This document shows, in pieces, positions 35,600-49,730 of a stretch of 64,000 nt of DNA; position 1 is the stretch's first letter; each line of letters begins with the position of its first letter. The position numbers were made by a program, and so were the translations under genes. A model generated the notes under the pieces. The model was given only the letters and a program-made list of their open reading frames with translations. It searched no databases and was not told where the DNA came from. Location of the stretch: positions 73,924,443 through 73,988,442 of the forward strand of contig CM038229.1 of the NCBI GenBank assembly GCA_021442155.1, written 5' to 3'. Source of the DNA: Cymbidium sinense. Lineage: Eukaryota > Streptophyta > Magnoliopsida > Asparagales > Orchidaceae.

Positions 35600-36850
35600 G
35601 TCCACTCATTCAAAACCAACCTCAAGCCAACATAACCAACCCCAAATTGGGTTTGTTTCCTATCTAAGCTATAAGCCAAATTCACTTATCCCCTAACCTA
35701 AGTTAATTCTATCATCATTCTATGGATCCAACCCAAATCCTATTTGATTGAAACAAAATCCAATTGATTTTTACAAAAGCACTACAACTTTTCAATACTC
35801 CATTATAAACTCCTTTACAAACCAACCAAATGAATCCAATTAACCCAAGCTAGCCCATTTGACACAAAAGGTCCAAATGAGTCAAAATCCAATCAAACTC
35901 AAATCAATTACAATCAAACCATCAATTAACTCTAAATCCATCATTGAACTCTTCTCAACACCCAATTCAATCCAATTCAACCCAATAAACTCATTTGGTC
36001 CACTTGACCCAAAGTGGCCTAAATGACCAAATTGATTCAAACTTTAATCCAACCCAAATTGGGTTAAATCAACCTATCCAATCTCCTCTAAGATGATTAT
36101 TGACCATTTGATTGTCCAATTGCAATAAATTGGATGAAGCCAATTTGATTATTTGTCAAGTTGACCCAATTTACCCATATGGACCAAAATGAACCAAACC
36201 TCATTGCAACCTTAATTGATTAAAACCAATGATTCCTAACAACCATAAATTGATCATTGAACATGACTCAATCACCAATTGAACCAAACCAAGCCAACGT
36301 AAGCTTTTGACCCAAGTTGACCCAATTTGACCTAAAAGCCAAATTGAGCCAATTCTCATTCAAAACCAAATTGATTATAACCAATGCCTCTAATCAATCA
36401 AAAAGTGATTATTGAACATGATTCAACATCCAATTGCATCCAATTTCGTCCAACCAACCCAATTGACCAATTTAGCCCAAATTGACTTAAAGGATTTAAT
36501 TGAGCCAAACCCTTCTTAAATCCAAATTAATTCAAACCTGCACCTACAATCATTTTTAAATGATCAATTAAACCTAAGCTGACCCTTCACCCAAGCCAAT
36601 TTGGCCAATTTTACCAAATTGGTCAACTTAGCCCATTTGACTTATATGAACCCATATGAGCGAAATCCAAATCCCACTTCAAAATAAACCTAACCAATGG
36701 CAGTAATACATTACAAATCATCATTTATACTTACCTAAGCCACCAATTTGACCTAATTTGATTAATTGGTCAACCTAACTGAATTGAACTCCATTTGACC
36801 CATATGGATCAAATTGAGCTAAACACATTCAAACCAAGTCCAAACCCAAC
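35600..36850 (+). repeat. Degenerate ~155-bp tandem array inside LTR D
   Basis: The phrase 'aaccaatg.ctct.aatcat..aa.tgatcattgaacatga' recurs at about 36087, 36222, 36378, 36538 and 36691 (spacing 135-160 bp). Homologous arrays are at 12.1-13.4 kb and, inverted, at 9.4-10.8 kb. Confidence 0.65.
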
Positions 36851-39269
36851 CAAACTTGGCATGACTCATCCTTGGGTCACCATGGGTCAGCCCAAATGGA
36901 CCCAACCCATGTTGATCCCATTTTGGTCAAAACCCATGAACCAACCCACCCAAATGGGACAAAATCCCCATTTGGATGGTGTTACCTACTCACCAACCCA
37001 TGGTAGCCACCTTTAGCTCATTTTAGCCATTCTTAGCACTTGGTTCACTTGGAGAAGAGGGTATACTCCTCCCCATTGATTTAAACTTCACATAGAGCTT
37101 CCTAAGTCATTCCGAGTAGTCCCAGAGCCTTCCTTGACCTATTAGCATGCCCCATAATCGGCGAGACCAAGCTCCATTTGAAACTGAGAGCCCCATTCAT
37201 CCAACCTCACCTAAACACCACCAAACTTTAATTTAATCTTCCCACACCTTCCCCAAGCTTTGGTGAGTTGAAATAAATTGATTTCCAATCAAATTGATCA
37301 CTGGAGACCACTCTAAGAACAACTCTAATGAGATTAGCAGTGACATTTGGTCCCCAAAGATGTCAATGGGAGGTAGCTCTAGATCTTCTCAATAGGGCTT
37401 CATCTCTTCAAGATGAAGCTGCCTCAGTCGATGAAAGGTCAGTCTTGAGATCTAGCAAGGTAAATTCTGACAAACCGTAAAAAGTCTCCTAGGTGTTGGT
37501 CATTTATACAAAAATTTGTGATCTCATGTGATTTACATCATAGATCCTCTTAGATCTTCTCCCCTCACATGTTGGAGTCGATCCTGATGTCCCACGAGCT
37601 CTGGCAACCTCGGATCAAGCGGTGGAAGGTGGACAGTGTTGGTATTTAGGCACTCGAGGGATGATGGATCATCGGTTGTCCATTCCGTGATTAAAATGGA
37701 TGACCATGATTTAATCCATTAAAATTTTCAATTTAATCCAATAGGAAGTCATGGGATTAATCTTCAATGTCGATCTGAGATTGGACGGTGGGGACAAAAT
37801 TACGTCCGATGTTGTTGACTCAACTGCCATGGGGGATGTTTTAAATAACCTATTATGTGGTTCCACATAGAAAGCATCACCAAATCAGCTCCCGCATGGC
37901 GATGATGGGTTATGAGGTTAATTAGGTGATTAAAATACAATTAATTATCCTAAATGTCAAAAATTCATAATTAATTATAAAAAAATCTAAAAAATAAAAT
38001 TAAACCCATTTTAGAAAGGGTAAATAGAGGAGAATTTAATAAAAATGATATCTCTAATGTTTGAATAGTGAATATTACTTAATTAGGGTTTGAAGTTTAG
38101 TCTAATTATCCTAATTAAGGCTTAATTACTTGGCCAATTGACCCCAATTTTGTTGGGCTAGTTCTATGGGATGTCCTCTATCTCTCATAAGTTTTTTGGA
38201 ATTTATTGGCCATGCAATTTGGAGAATTTGAAATTTCAATCTTAATTACCCTCTTTAATCAATTTAATGATAACTAAAATTACTAAATAGTAAAATTTCA
38301 ATGATTAATGATGTTTAATCATTGTTAACATTAATAATGAGGGAAAATAATTAGGGCCTCTTTGCTAGTTATTTTCCTAAGTGTATTTCCATTAGAGGGT
38401 TAATTAATGCATATGGTAATTAAGGAATAATTAAGTAAATTAATGTTGAAATTAATTCAAATTAAAAGGATAATCATTTCAGATAATTCAAATTGAATTC
38501 ATGAGAATGTGTTTAATAATATAAAGAACTTTAAGAAACATATGGTTAACCCATGGGTGTTGGAAAACCATGTAAGTACTTAATTAGATTCTTCTTTAAT
38601 CTTATTAATCCCTAATCATGAACCTAATTGCATTAGGTCCTTTAAGTGCAATGAAAGTTTTAATCTCTCATTGACATATCATTAGAGGCTCATGATTAAG
38701 TGGTTAGTTAAGTTAAAGAGGTATAGGAAAGGGAAATTAAATGAATTGCTTAATGATTTGAACTTAATCAATCCATAAAATCATTATTACTTTTCCTTAT
38801 ACACATTAAGTCACTAATGTGTGATGGGGAAAAACAATAAATATTATCTCTCCTCTTTTGGTTTAATAATTAAACTCTATCACAACTTTGGTTAATCTAA
38901 AATAATTTTATTCAACTTTATTGTTCTTAGGAATTAATGTGATTGAATGTATTATATGGCAATGTTCAATTATTCCATTTCAATCAATATAAATTTGTAT
39001 GTCATTTGATATCATGCATTCATGTTTTCAAATAAAATAATTAATTGAATTTAATTATGTGTAAGTTGCATGGGTTGGATTAATCCTATTATATGTGTGC
39101 TATTATCACTAATAAATTTCAAAATTACTTTTAAAAATTATAGATTAATGATGATAATTTAAATTGATGTTGGCTATGAATATTACATGTGACTTACATT
39201 TGTTTATGGCTTAAACATGTTAAAGTATTATTTTATTTTCATGATTCATGTGTATGTTTACATGTGTTT

Positions 39270-39640
39270 GAATGTTTATAAGTATATAGTCTGGACATCT
39301 TGAGAATACGAGGCTTTAAGTAGCCCCAAAGAGGTCTTAGATTACCTCACTTTCTTGGTTTAAATAATGGAATGTACTTTCTTAATTTCATTCATGTTTA
39401 CATACATTAGAACTTGGATAAATTTTTACTTTACATGAATAAATAAATTTGTTAAATTACAATCTTTTCCATGATTTTCATTCTCATGGTTGTGTATACC
39501 TTCATATGTATTTAAGATAGCAAGTAAATAGTCTAAAAATCTTGGGAATATGAGGCTTTAAGTAGACCCAATGAGGTCTTAGATTGCCTCACTTCCTTGA
39601 TTTAAACAATGACACATACTTGCTTAAATCTTTAATACAT
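39270..39640 (+). repeat. Two-copy ~245-bp block inside LTR D
   Basis: AGTATATAGTCTGGACATCT (39279) and AGTAAATAGTCTAAAAATCT (39522) each lead into GAGGCTTTAAGTAG and GAGGTCTTAGATT. The block is shared with LTRs A and B. Confidence 0.75.
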
Positions 39641-40741
39641 GTGTATGTGTACTTAGCTAAAGAATGGAATCCCTCTTTTCTACCTAAAATATATGCAATC
39701 ACAATCATTTAAGTGTGCCAAAAATACATTGCATGTATGGTATATTAAGTTCAAAATCATATACATGCTATTGATGATGAGAATGAATAATATAACATTA
39801 TTCACATGATAGTAATTCAATTTCATTAATTTTAAGATTCCTCTCATGTTTGAATAGGATTCTTTAAGATTAACACAAATTTAAAATTAATAAATAATTT
39901 AATAAACCATTCACTAAAAGAAACCAAATTATAACAACATGCTTTAGAAAATAACTTAGGATAGGGATGAATGGGGTTAAATCCCTTTTCCTCTCTTTAC
40001 AATAATTAGATGTTAAGTAAGTATTGAATGAAAGAAAAGAAAATATAAATTAAAATTCATTAATCCTCTTAATAAATTGAAATAAAACCACCTCTCATGT
40101 ATAACTTAAATAATTCCAAACTTAAATGATTATAATTCTAAAGCCTAGTAAGACATACCACACTAAGCTTAAGCACACACATTAGAATGCAAGTCACCAC
40201 TTCTAGCTCTAAGTTAGGATGGTGTATCTTGTGATGTATTTTTTTGCTTTGTGATGTAATGTTTTAGACTGGATGTTAGGATTACTTATACATAGATTGG
40301 ATGTTAGGTCGTTATTAGCCTAATGATATTTTTTTTAGGGGATTATGCTAAAGGGGTTATTGAAATAAAAATAAATATAAATGCTTTTGCTTATAGGTTG
40401 CTTATACCCCTTTACATAATCCATATTAGGGCAGGTGAGCTTGGTTACCCATGTGTAGGGTGCTAAGTCCAAATTATGGAATATAACAGGTTTGTATGGG
40501 TGTTTAGTTAACATTTGTTTTGCAGTGTAGTTAGATTTCATTTTTCAAAAATATGTAATTTTGAAATAAGAGTTAGGATTAGTGCTATGGGGTTTAGGAT
40601 GAGTAATGGCTAGAAGGCAAAGTCCTGGAAGGTCTTATGAAGCCTTGGAGCAAAATCAAATCAAAAGAAAGAAGATGATGAATGAAGACCGATAGCATTT
40701 AATTCAATTGTAATTGTAATACTCTTTTGTAATCCATGTTG

Positions 40742-40765
40742 TATAAGGGTAGAGCTCGGTTACCC
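40742..40765 (+). promoter_or_regulatory. TATA-like block with hairpin, LTR D
   Basis: TATAAGG (40742-40748), arms GGGTAG (40747-40752) and TTACCC (40760-40765; one G-U pair). It has the same setting as in LTRs A, B and C. A candidate promoter only. Confidence 0.4.
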
Positions 40766-41947
40766 AATTTCTCTCTTTTCTAGGGTGTACGGTGGTACCC
40801 GATTCCGCATCGACCTCTTATTCTTTCACAAGATTTAGAAATGTTTGATCATCATGCTTAGTTTGCAATAAAATTTACATGTTTTTCATAGGTTTCTTAA
40901 ATTTGATGATTGAATGTGTGGCTTGGATGCAGTAGGCTCTTTAGGTTAAAATTAAATTTTCTACCCCCATTAATAACTAATAATTAAATTTTAAATATAA
41001 CTCATAACCTCATTTTAAAGCTTAGGTTATAATCAAGATAATTAAATGATTTAGTAACCCCTTAAGTGAATGATGTATGTGACAACAATCATGCATGACA
41101 TCTTGCTTCACTCTTGATTAGAGAGGGTCTTCACTCTTACGATAGAGGAATGCTTAGCCTATGAGGGCATCCCTTGTAGTGGAGAACACCTTCTCCTTAA
41201 TTTAGTGAACAATCTAATTTTTCATCATGCATTTAGGCATAATTGTCCTAAGTCTTTGTCCAAATGAATGTGTCAAAATGATATAAAAATTTATAAAATT
41301 TTGCATTAGTCTAAGCCATGTCTTTATGCCAGTCATGATCTAGTCTCTTAGGGAGTGAGTTTATGACTCTTGTCTCCTTCATAATTAAATAATAGCTTAA
41401 TTATTTTGTAGGAGGTGTTAGCTGGCAGCCACTCCAGGCGGTTGTAAGGCTAGAAGAGTTGGGATGTGTTTATCTTCTCTCATGGAGGTAAACCACTATG
41501 TCCCATTTTTTGCTTAGATTTAGGTCATGCTTTTGGCTTATGCTAAAGCATCTTAGATTTAAGATCGAGGCTTCTTATTTCTTTCGGGGTATAATTATGA
41601 GTCCTCTCCTCTTAGGAAATTTCACAACATTATTTTGATGGACTATAAGCCCTAGCATTCTATTAAAATTTCAACTCAAATTAAAATAAATCCTTTTTTT
41701 AAAATATATAAAGCCTCACCATAGGGTAGACTGGAGTGCTCAGTAGGCTTCCTAGTATTATGAGTGCTCCCTACCTATCTTCCTTTGGAATCTAAAAAAT
41801 AAGTTTCTCCATATTGAACTTTCCCACTTGATTTCAAAAAATATCGTAATCCTTTGATAGTCTAACTTTGAAGTCTTTGGAGAGGTTGATTGACTACTTT
41901 AATCAAGAGTATTCTTAAAAAATTTACATTTTCTAGGATGTAATTAA

Positions 41948-42025
41948 CTATAGGAGCTTGCTTCGATAGAGAACTAAAGAACCCGACATAAATAAACCCT
42001 TCTTTACTTTTCCATGTAAAGTAGG
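41948..42025 (+). promoter_or_regulatory. Twin inverted repeats near the 3' end of LTR D
   Basis: Hairpin 1: CTATAGGAGC (41948-41957) and GCTTCGATAG (41960-41969), two mismatches. Hairpin 2: CCTTCTTTAC (41998-42007) and GTAAAGTAGG (42016-42025), one mismatch. They hold the same order and spacing as in LTR A. Confidence 0.65.
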
Positions 42026-42216
42026 GGAAAGATCTCAGGTATATATGAAGACCCATCCGCCTTAGGACTCTTTATTAGGTGATTAAGTCTATTGTATGAT
42101 GATGTTTCCATCTATCAAGATGGTACATCATACCTCAATGTCATACCCAATTACTTCAATAAGTACTCCCTAAGATATGTGTGGTGTCCATAATGACTCC
42201 AAATTAAAACACCACA

Positions 42217-42221
42217 ATATA
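42217..42221. repeat. Right target-site duplication of LTR D (atata)
   Basis: Matches 35379-35383 exactly. Confidence 0.75.
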
Positions 42222-44600
<2,379 letters not shown>

Positions 44601-44639
44601 TCTAGGAGTTTTATAAATAATCAGTAATATATGAATTTA

Positions 44640-45370
44640 TACATTAGTCATGCTTGTGGGCTTTTTCAATTTATATTTAAACTTGCTCCTCTTGACTATA
44701 TATGAATCTAAATTTAGATTTAGATCGAGCCCTTTTTATATGATGGATTTGATCCAGCCCCTTTGGACATGATGAATTTGATCCGACCCTTTGGACATGA
44801 TGGATTTGATCTGACCCCTTTTGACATGATGGATCTTAGTTTAATTTAGATCCGACCCCTTTATATATGATGAAATCTAAATTGAGGTTTTAAATCTGAC
44901 CCTTTTGGACATGGTGAATCTGATCTAGCCCCTTTGGGCATGATGGATCTTAGTTTAATTTAAATCTAACCCCTTTGGGTATAGCAAAATTTAAATTGAG
45001 GCTTTTAAACTAGCCCATTCAGGCATGGTGGATCTGATCCACCCATTTGGGCATGATGGATCTTAGTATCTTAGATCCGACCCATATGGATATAATGGAA
45101 TCAAAATTGAGGTTTTGGATCTAGCCCCTTTAGGCATGGTGGATTTGATCTAGCCTCTTTGGGCATGATGAATCTTAGTTTAATTTAGATTCGACCCCTT
45201 TGAGTATAACATAATATAAATTGAGTTTTGGATCTGGCCCCTTTAGGCATGATGGATCTTAATTTACTTTAGATCTGATCCCTATTGATATAATGGAATC
45301 TAAATTGATCCTTTAGCCATGATAGATTTGTTCTAGCCACTTTGGGCATGATGTATCTTAGTTTAGTTTT
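44640..45370 (-). repeat. ~113-bp higher-order tandem array downstream of the element 3 integrase
   Basis: ATGGATCTTAG-type starts at 44829, 44943, 45056, 45168, 45252 and 45351 (spacing 114, 113, 112, 84, 99). Each unit is built from ~30-bp subunits of 'gatc(c/t)gacccctttgggcatgatg'. Its position, between integrase and the downstream coding region, equals that of the arrays in elements 1 and 2, but the sequence is unrelated. Confidence 0.9.
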
Positions 45371-45483
45371 GCTTGATTGGATAACATTTTATATTGATAA
45401 GAGATCTTGCTTTGCAAGATATATAAAATTGCTCCCTAATAAAAGAAAATTTTCTCATTAAAATGAGAATATTTCATTCATAG

Positions 45484-46770
45484 TTACGCATAATATCTTT
45501 TGAGATATTATCCATTTATAAGGGGCATGGACTTGATGTCTTTTATATCAATAAGTTGATAAGCACCACCTCCGTATACTTTTTCAATGATATATGATCC
45601 TTCCCAATTTGGATCAAATTTTTCACCAACTCATTGATGTCGAACAATGGGACTTCTTCATACCAAACAATAGTTCACTTATTTTGAAGCTTCTTGGGTG
45701 AACCATACAGTCATGAGTTTGGGTCATTCTTACTCTATATGATTCTAGATTTTGTTGGGCTTGTAGTCATATTACATATAAGGCTTCAAGTTCTTCATAT
45801 TGTATTTGAATATTTTCTTCCATTGAAAGTTTGCTTTGAACTGCTATGTGGAGTGATGGTAATTCTACTTCGAGGCAAGGTATTGCTTGTACTCCGAATA
45901 CTAAAGAGTATGGTGTTCTTATGTAGTAGTTTTATAGGTGGTATAATATGCCCATAATGACTCCATCATTTTATTATGTCATTCTTTTTTATTCTTGGAA
46001 AGAATTTTCTTAAGCAGCTTAATTATCATTTTTTATTAAATGCCTCGCCAAACCATTGGCTCCAGAATTATATATTGAGGAATATCGTCAATCTATTTTA
46101 TATTTTCCAATAAAATAATAGACTTTGGTATTCTTGAAGGCAGTACAATTGTTCGATATAATTCATTGAGGTATTCCAAAACTATAGACAATATGGTCTT
46201 GGAAGAACTTTAATACATCGTCTGCTTTAAGTTCTCTTAATAGAATTGCTTCTACTCATTTTGAGAAATAATTAGTAGTGGACAGAATGAAGTGATGTCC
46301 TCTAGTTGATGGACGATAAATTGAACCTATTATATTCATTCCCAAGCTTTCAAATGGCCATGACGCTATTGTTGGGTGTAGGGTATTGAGTGGCTGATGT
46401 AGTGTGTCTACATGTATTCGACACTAATGACATATTTTGGATATTCAATGCAATCTTGAACCATGCTAGGCTAGTAATATCCCATTTGTTTAATTTTGAT
46501 CTCCATTTTAGGGTTAGATTGGTGTGCACTACACAATCCTTCATGAACTTTAATTATTACTATCTTGGCTTCATCTAGACCAAAGCATTGCAGCCAAATT
46601 TAGTCAAATGCATTCTGATATAATTTGTCATTTATAAGAGTGTATCGTAACACTCTTTGTGAAATTTGATGAACCTTTGATTTATCTTTTGGTAGCCCAC
46701 CACCTTTGAGATAGGTGATGAATGGTTCTTGTCAGTCATCTTCTTCTATCATGATCATAACTTCTTGACT
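45484..46770 (-). pseudogene. Integrase of element 3
   Basis: Minus strand. The zinc finger begins near 46660 with DEAKIVIIKVHEGLCSAHQS (His-x-n-His present), QMGYY and PSMVQDCIEY, but the Cys pair is decayed. The core at 46370-46140 reads IASWPFESLGMNIIG, GHHFILSTTNYFSK and VYSFGIPQ, with TGA in place of two codons (SK*V and Q*II) and the catalytic Asp of MDIIG changed to Asn; SNNCTA stands where SDNGT is expected. The C-terminal module FDPNWEGSYIIEKVYGGGAY (about 45617-45555) ends LKRYYA with TAA (45484-45486). All domains are present in normal order; the frame is not continuous. The plus-strand frames at 45694 and 46390 are shadows. Confidence 0.88.
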
Positions 46771-46829
46771 TTTTTACTTTTATATGTTTGTGGGAGGGTT
46801 GGCCCTAGTGCTAGCCTATTTTGGATTGT

Positions 46830-47310
46830 TATTATGATGGGATTTCTCGAAGGGTCTGTGATTTCTTTAGCTATTGTAGCTAATGTATCAACTTTGCCAT
46901 TGCCTTGATGATACACTTTTGTGATGGTTACTTGCAGGATTTGTTTTAAAGCTCCAAGATAAGTTTATGGTAAAGCATTAATTCTAACTTATTTATCTTA
47001 AAGTTTGTGATTATTTGATGGATTATAAGTTAAGAGTCCCCATAAATATGAAGCTTCTAAATTTTTATATTAATTTTTAGCTATAGGCCCGCAATTAATG
47101 CTTCATATTCGGTCATATTGTTTGTTCGAGGCTTGACAATAAGAATATTGAAGTACACACCTTTATGGTGTTATGAATATCAAGCTGATTCTAACTTGTA
47201 CTATAGGTAAGCTAGATGGTTTACCTAATTTTATAGATGAAACTCCATTAAAATAAAGCTCGCATCCCGATGGTTGCTGAGCTTTTTCAACTTCAAAAAT
47301 TTATTGATCC
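46830..47310 (-). pseudogene. Archaeal-type RNase H (aRNH) of element 3
   Basis: Minus strand from about 47275: CELYFNGVSSIKLGK (family: W.LYFDGA, with Asp to Asn here), IFITP and QYSY, then NNMTEYEALIAGL near 47130 (family: NN.AEYEALI.GL; catalytic Glu kept). It continues with HIYGDS then a TAA stop and LIIHQI, and ends KVYHQGNGKVDTLATIAKEI near 46870 (family: H..R..N..AD.LA). This second RNase H downstream of a conventional one assigns the element to the Tat type. Stops and frameshifts are present. Confidence 0.85.
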
Positions 47311-47329
47311 GGTGACTCATCATTAAGTG

Positions 47330-47800
47330 GAGAGTCTACTGGTAAGGATAAGGAGTTAAGAAATCTACCAAGGCTTGCCCTTTTATAGCCTTTTGCAATA
47401 CATATGCTATCAAATTCCAATAATAGGACAATCTATTTAGCCAAGCGACCTGTTAAGGTGGGCTTCATCATCAAAAATTTGATTGGGTCGACTTTGGATA
47501 TTAATGTTATCTAATGAGATAACATATAATGATGTAGTTTTTTAGTAACAAATATTAATGCTAAACACTACTTTTCAGTAAGAGAATATTTTATTTCAGC
47601 TCCTATTAGACATCGACATATATAATATAAAGTGTTTTCCTTTCCCTCTTCATTATTTTGTGCAAGCAGAGCTCCTAATAATTCTTCCAAAGCTGTAATA
47701 TATAATATCAACAGTTTTCCTATAATTGATGCTGCCAAGATTAGGGGAAGCAATAAATATTGCTTTATGTGATCAAATGCTTCATGACAAGCATCATCCC
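47330..47800 (-). pseudogene. RNase H (first, retroviral-type) of element 3
   Basis: The minus-strand open frame 47753-47568 reads KLLILYITALEELLGALLAQ, NNEEGKENTLYYICRCLIGA and EIKYSLTEK. This matches the Ty3/gypsy RNase H start (family: L.LYL..(T/S)..(S/A)(L/I)GA.LAQ....G.E.A.YY.S..L...E..Y...EK). It continues in a broken state to about 47330, where AIKGQALVDFLTPYP marks the usual link to aRNH. Confidence 0.88.
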
Positions 47801-47889
47801 ATATGAAGGGTGCATCTTTCTTTATTAACTGAGCAAAATGTTGGCATCTACCTGAGAGATTAGAAATAAATATTCTAATATGAGCCAGT

Positions 47890-48660
47890 CTACTTTATAG
47901 GGAGTGCAATTGCTTCAATGTTTTATGTGGTGGCATTTCTATTATTGGTTTTATTTTAAAGGAATTGATTTTAATCCCTCTATGACATACAATAAAGCAT
48001 ATAAATTTTCTAGAGGTGACAACGAAAACACACATTAGAGAATTGATTTTTAGATTAAAACTCTGAATTCTATTGAATATGATCCTTAGATTTCTTATAT
48101 GCTCACCTTGTGTTTTACTTTTAATAACCAAATCATCGATATAACACACTACGTACTTACGTATGAGGTCATCGAAGATGCGAGTCATCACTCTCTGGTA
48201 AGTGGCACCTGCATTTTTCAAGCCAAATGCATTATTTTGTAGCAATATATGTAGATTAGTGTGTGTGGAAGGATGTATGTTTTTCATCTTCTAGAGCCAT
48301 TTTAATTTGATTTTAGTCTAATAGTTCATCCATGAAAGAGAACATATCATAGTTGGACGTATTATTCACCATGAGTTCTATGTTGGGCAATGGGAAATCA
48401 TCTTTTGGGCATGCTTTATTTAAGTCTCAAAAATTTATGTAGACTCAGATTTGACTATTTTTCTTTGTTACTATGATAATTATCAATCCAATTAGCATAT
48501 TTTTCTTCCCAGATGAATCTTGCTTTGATAAGCTTTATGGCTTTAGTGATTACTTGTTCTTCAATTTCTAATTACATTCACCTTGATTCTTTCTTTATTA
48601 ATTGCACATTAAATTTAATAGCCAATTTATGTATAGCTACATCTAGAAATAAAGCTAGCA
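47890..48660 (-). pseudogene. Reverse transcriptase of element 3
   Basis: Minus strand. Near 48600 ARFIWEEKYANWIDN opens the domain, followed by the CI(D/N)F.DLNKACPKDDFPLP region (about 48450-48390) and SFMDE. An open frame 48287-47895 then contains FGLKNAGATYQRVMTRIFDD, YVVCYIDDLVIKS with the catalytic YIDD intact, the thumb TQGEHIRNLRIIFNRI and NLKINSLMCVF. Upstream parts hold stops and at least two frame changes, for example DFR changed to F*D and GYNQIK to *NQIK. This is a clear Tat-type Ty3/gypsy RT, the best preserved enzyme in the window, but not a continuous frame. Confidence 0.93.
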
Positions 48661-49730
48661 TTTCACTATAATTCCATGCAAAGTAGTCTTTATATTCATA
48701 GAGTAGTGCTTTTAATTCTTCGAATATTTCTGGTGTTAGGTTAGCGCTAACAAAAGTTGGCCTAGGCTATTCTTCAGTACTTAAGTTAATTTCCTAAAGT
48801 TCATCAATCGTGGCTTGATTTTGTTCTTTGAATTCTTTCAGGGCTTCTTTGAGATCGATTATTAATTCTTCTTCAAGAAAATTTTTGTTCCCATGTGAAG
48901 TACCCCTTTGTAGATTTGTGATTTTGAATGGAATTATTTTCTTATCGGATATGGCATAACATGAACTCGTTGAGGAATCTTATGAAGGAATATATCTTAA
49001 TCCCCATGTAGTTAATTTTCCATATCCTATGAAACTCTTAACATTATCCCCTTGTTAGAGCCTTTTGAATAATCAAGCTTGTGCATTTGATTGTGATAGT
49101 TGGACAATATTTTTGACTAGCTTCTTTAGAATTGATGAAAAGTATTGAGGAATGATGATTGAAATGTCTTTTCCACAAAATCACCTTCTTCAAATAATTC
49201 TTTCATGGAAGTTGCAAGTTGCTCTTCAACATTATAGAAGAAGATTCCACGATCTTTGTAACCCTTCTAGGAGGAACATGCAACATTTTTATTTGTTCTA
49301 TTTCTTCTCTTCTTGGAGTTGATAAGACTTTTATATGTGCTTTTGTTATTAACATTATTTTCATAGACTTATCAGAAACCTGAGACTCAAACAATCTTAT
49401 TAGAGATATGCATATATTTTTTTCAAATTTTTTAGTCATGCTACTGGTACTGGCCTCTTCTATCTTTTGACTAGTTGAGGCCCTCTTAGGTACCAATTCT
49501 TCTTCATTCTCTTCAGTATCACTACCAAAGTGGGGAATTAGCTTCCGTTATTTTGATTCATTAGTAATTTTACTTCTTGTTGAATCACCACACTTTAAAA
49601 TTAGTTTGATAAGTGGAGTTTCTTTCTTTTGGCTGTTAACCTCTTCAACCTTCTTAGGGATATAGTATTTGGCATCATTATAGATCTTGATTTCATGTAT
49701 CAAGAATGGATTTACATTTCCATCAATTCA
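48660..49730 (-). other. Protease-to-RT linker of element 3
   Basis: Minus-strand coding-like text with one frame of 97 codons (49496-49203) beginning MVPKRASTSQKIEEASTSSM, which is Ser/Thr/Lys-rich and typical in composition for the poorly conserved linker between protease and RT. No conserved domain is recognised. The assignment rests on position. Confidence 0.5.

Larger units (their letters stand above)
35384..42216 (+). mobile_element. LTR copy D: 6.83-kb solo LTR, plus orientation
   Basis: It starts TGTTGACCTCAC (35384), ends ACACCACA (42216) and is flanked by atata on both sides. The blocks are, in order: start block with AGGACACTTCTAGTGATTAA (~35470), ~155-bp array (35.6-36.85 kb), GC-richer block (36.85-37.9), AT block (37.9-39.25), duplicated ~245-bp block (39.27-39.64), CACAC(A)TTAGAAT block (40.17), TATA-like block (40742) and twin inverted repeats (41948-42025). 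It is the cleanest reference copy for the LTR limits, because the ~75 bp shared upstream of the LTRs of elements 1 and 2 are absent here. It interrupts the PMD-like remnant of element 3. No gag-pol lies inside it, so it is a solo LTR left by recombination. Confidence 0.92.

Noticed and set aside
36795..37016. 73-codon Pro/Thr-rich plus frame
   Set aside because: Inside LTR D, not conserved as a frame in LTRs A and B.
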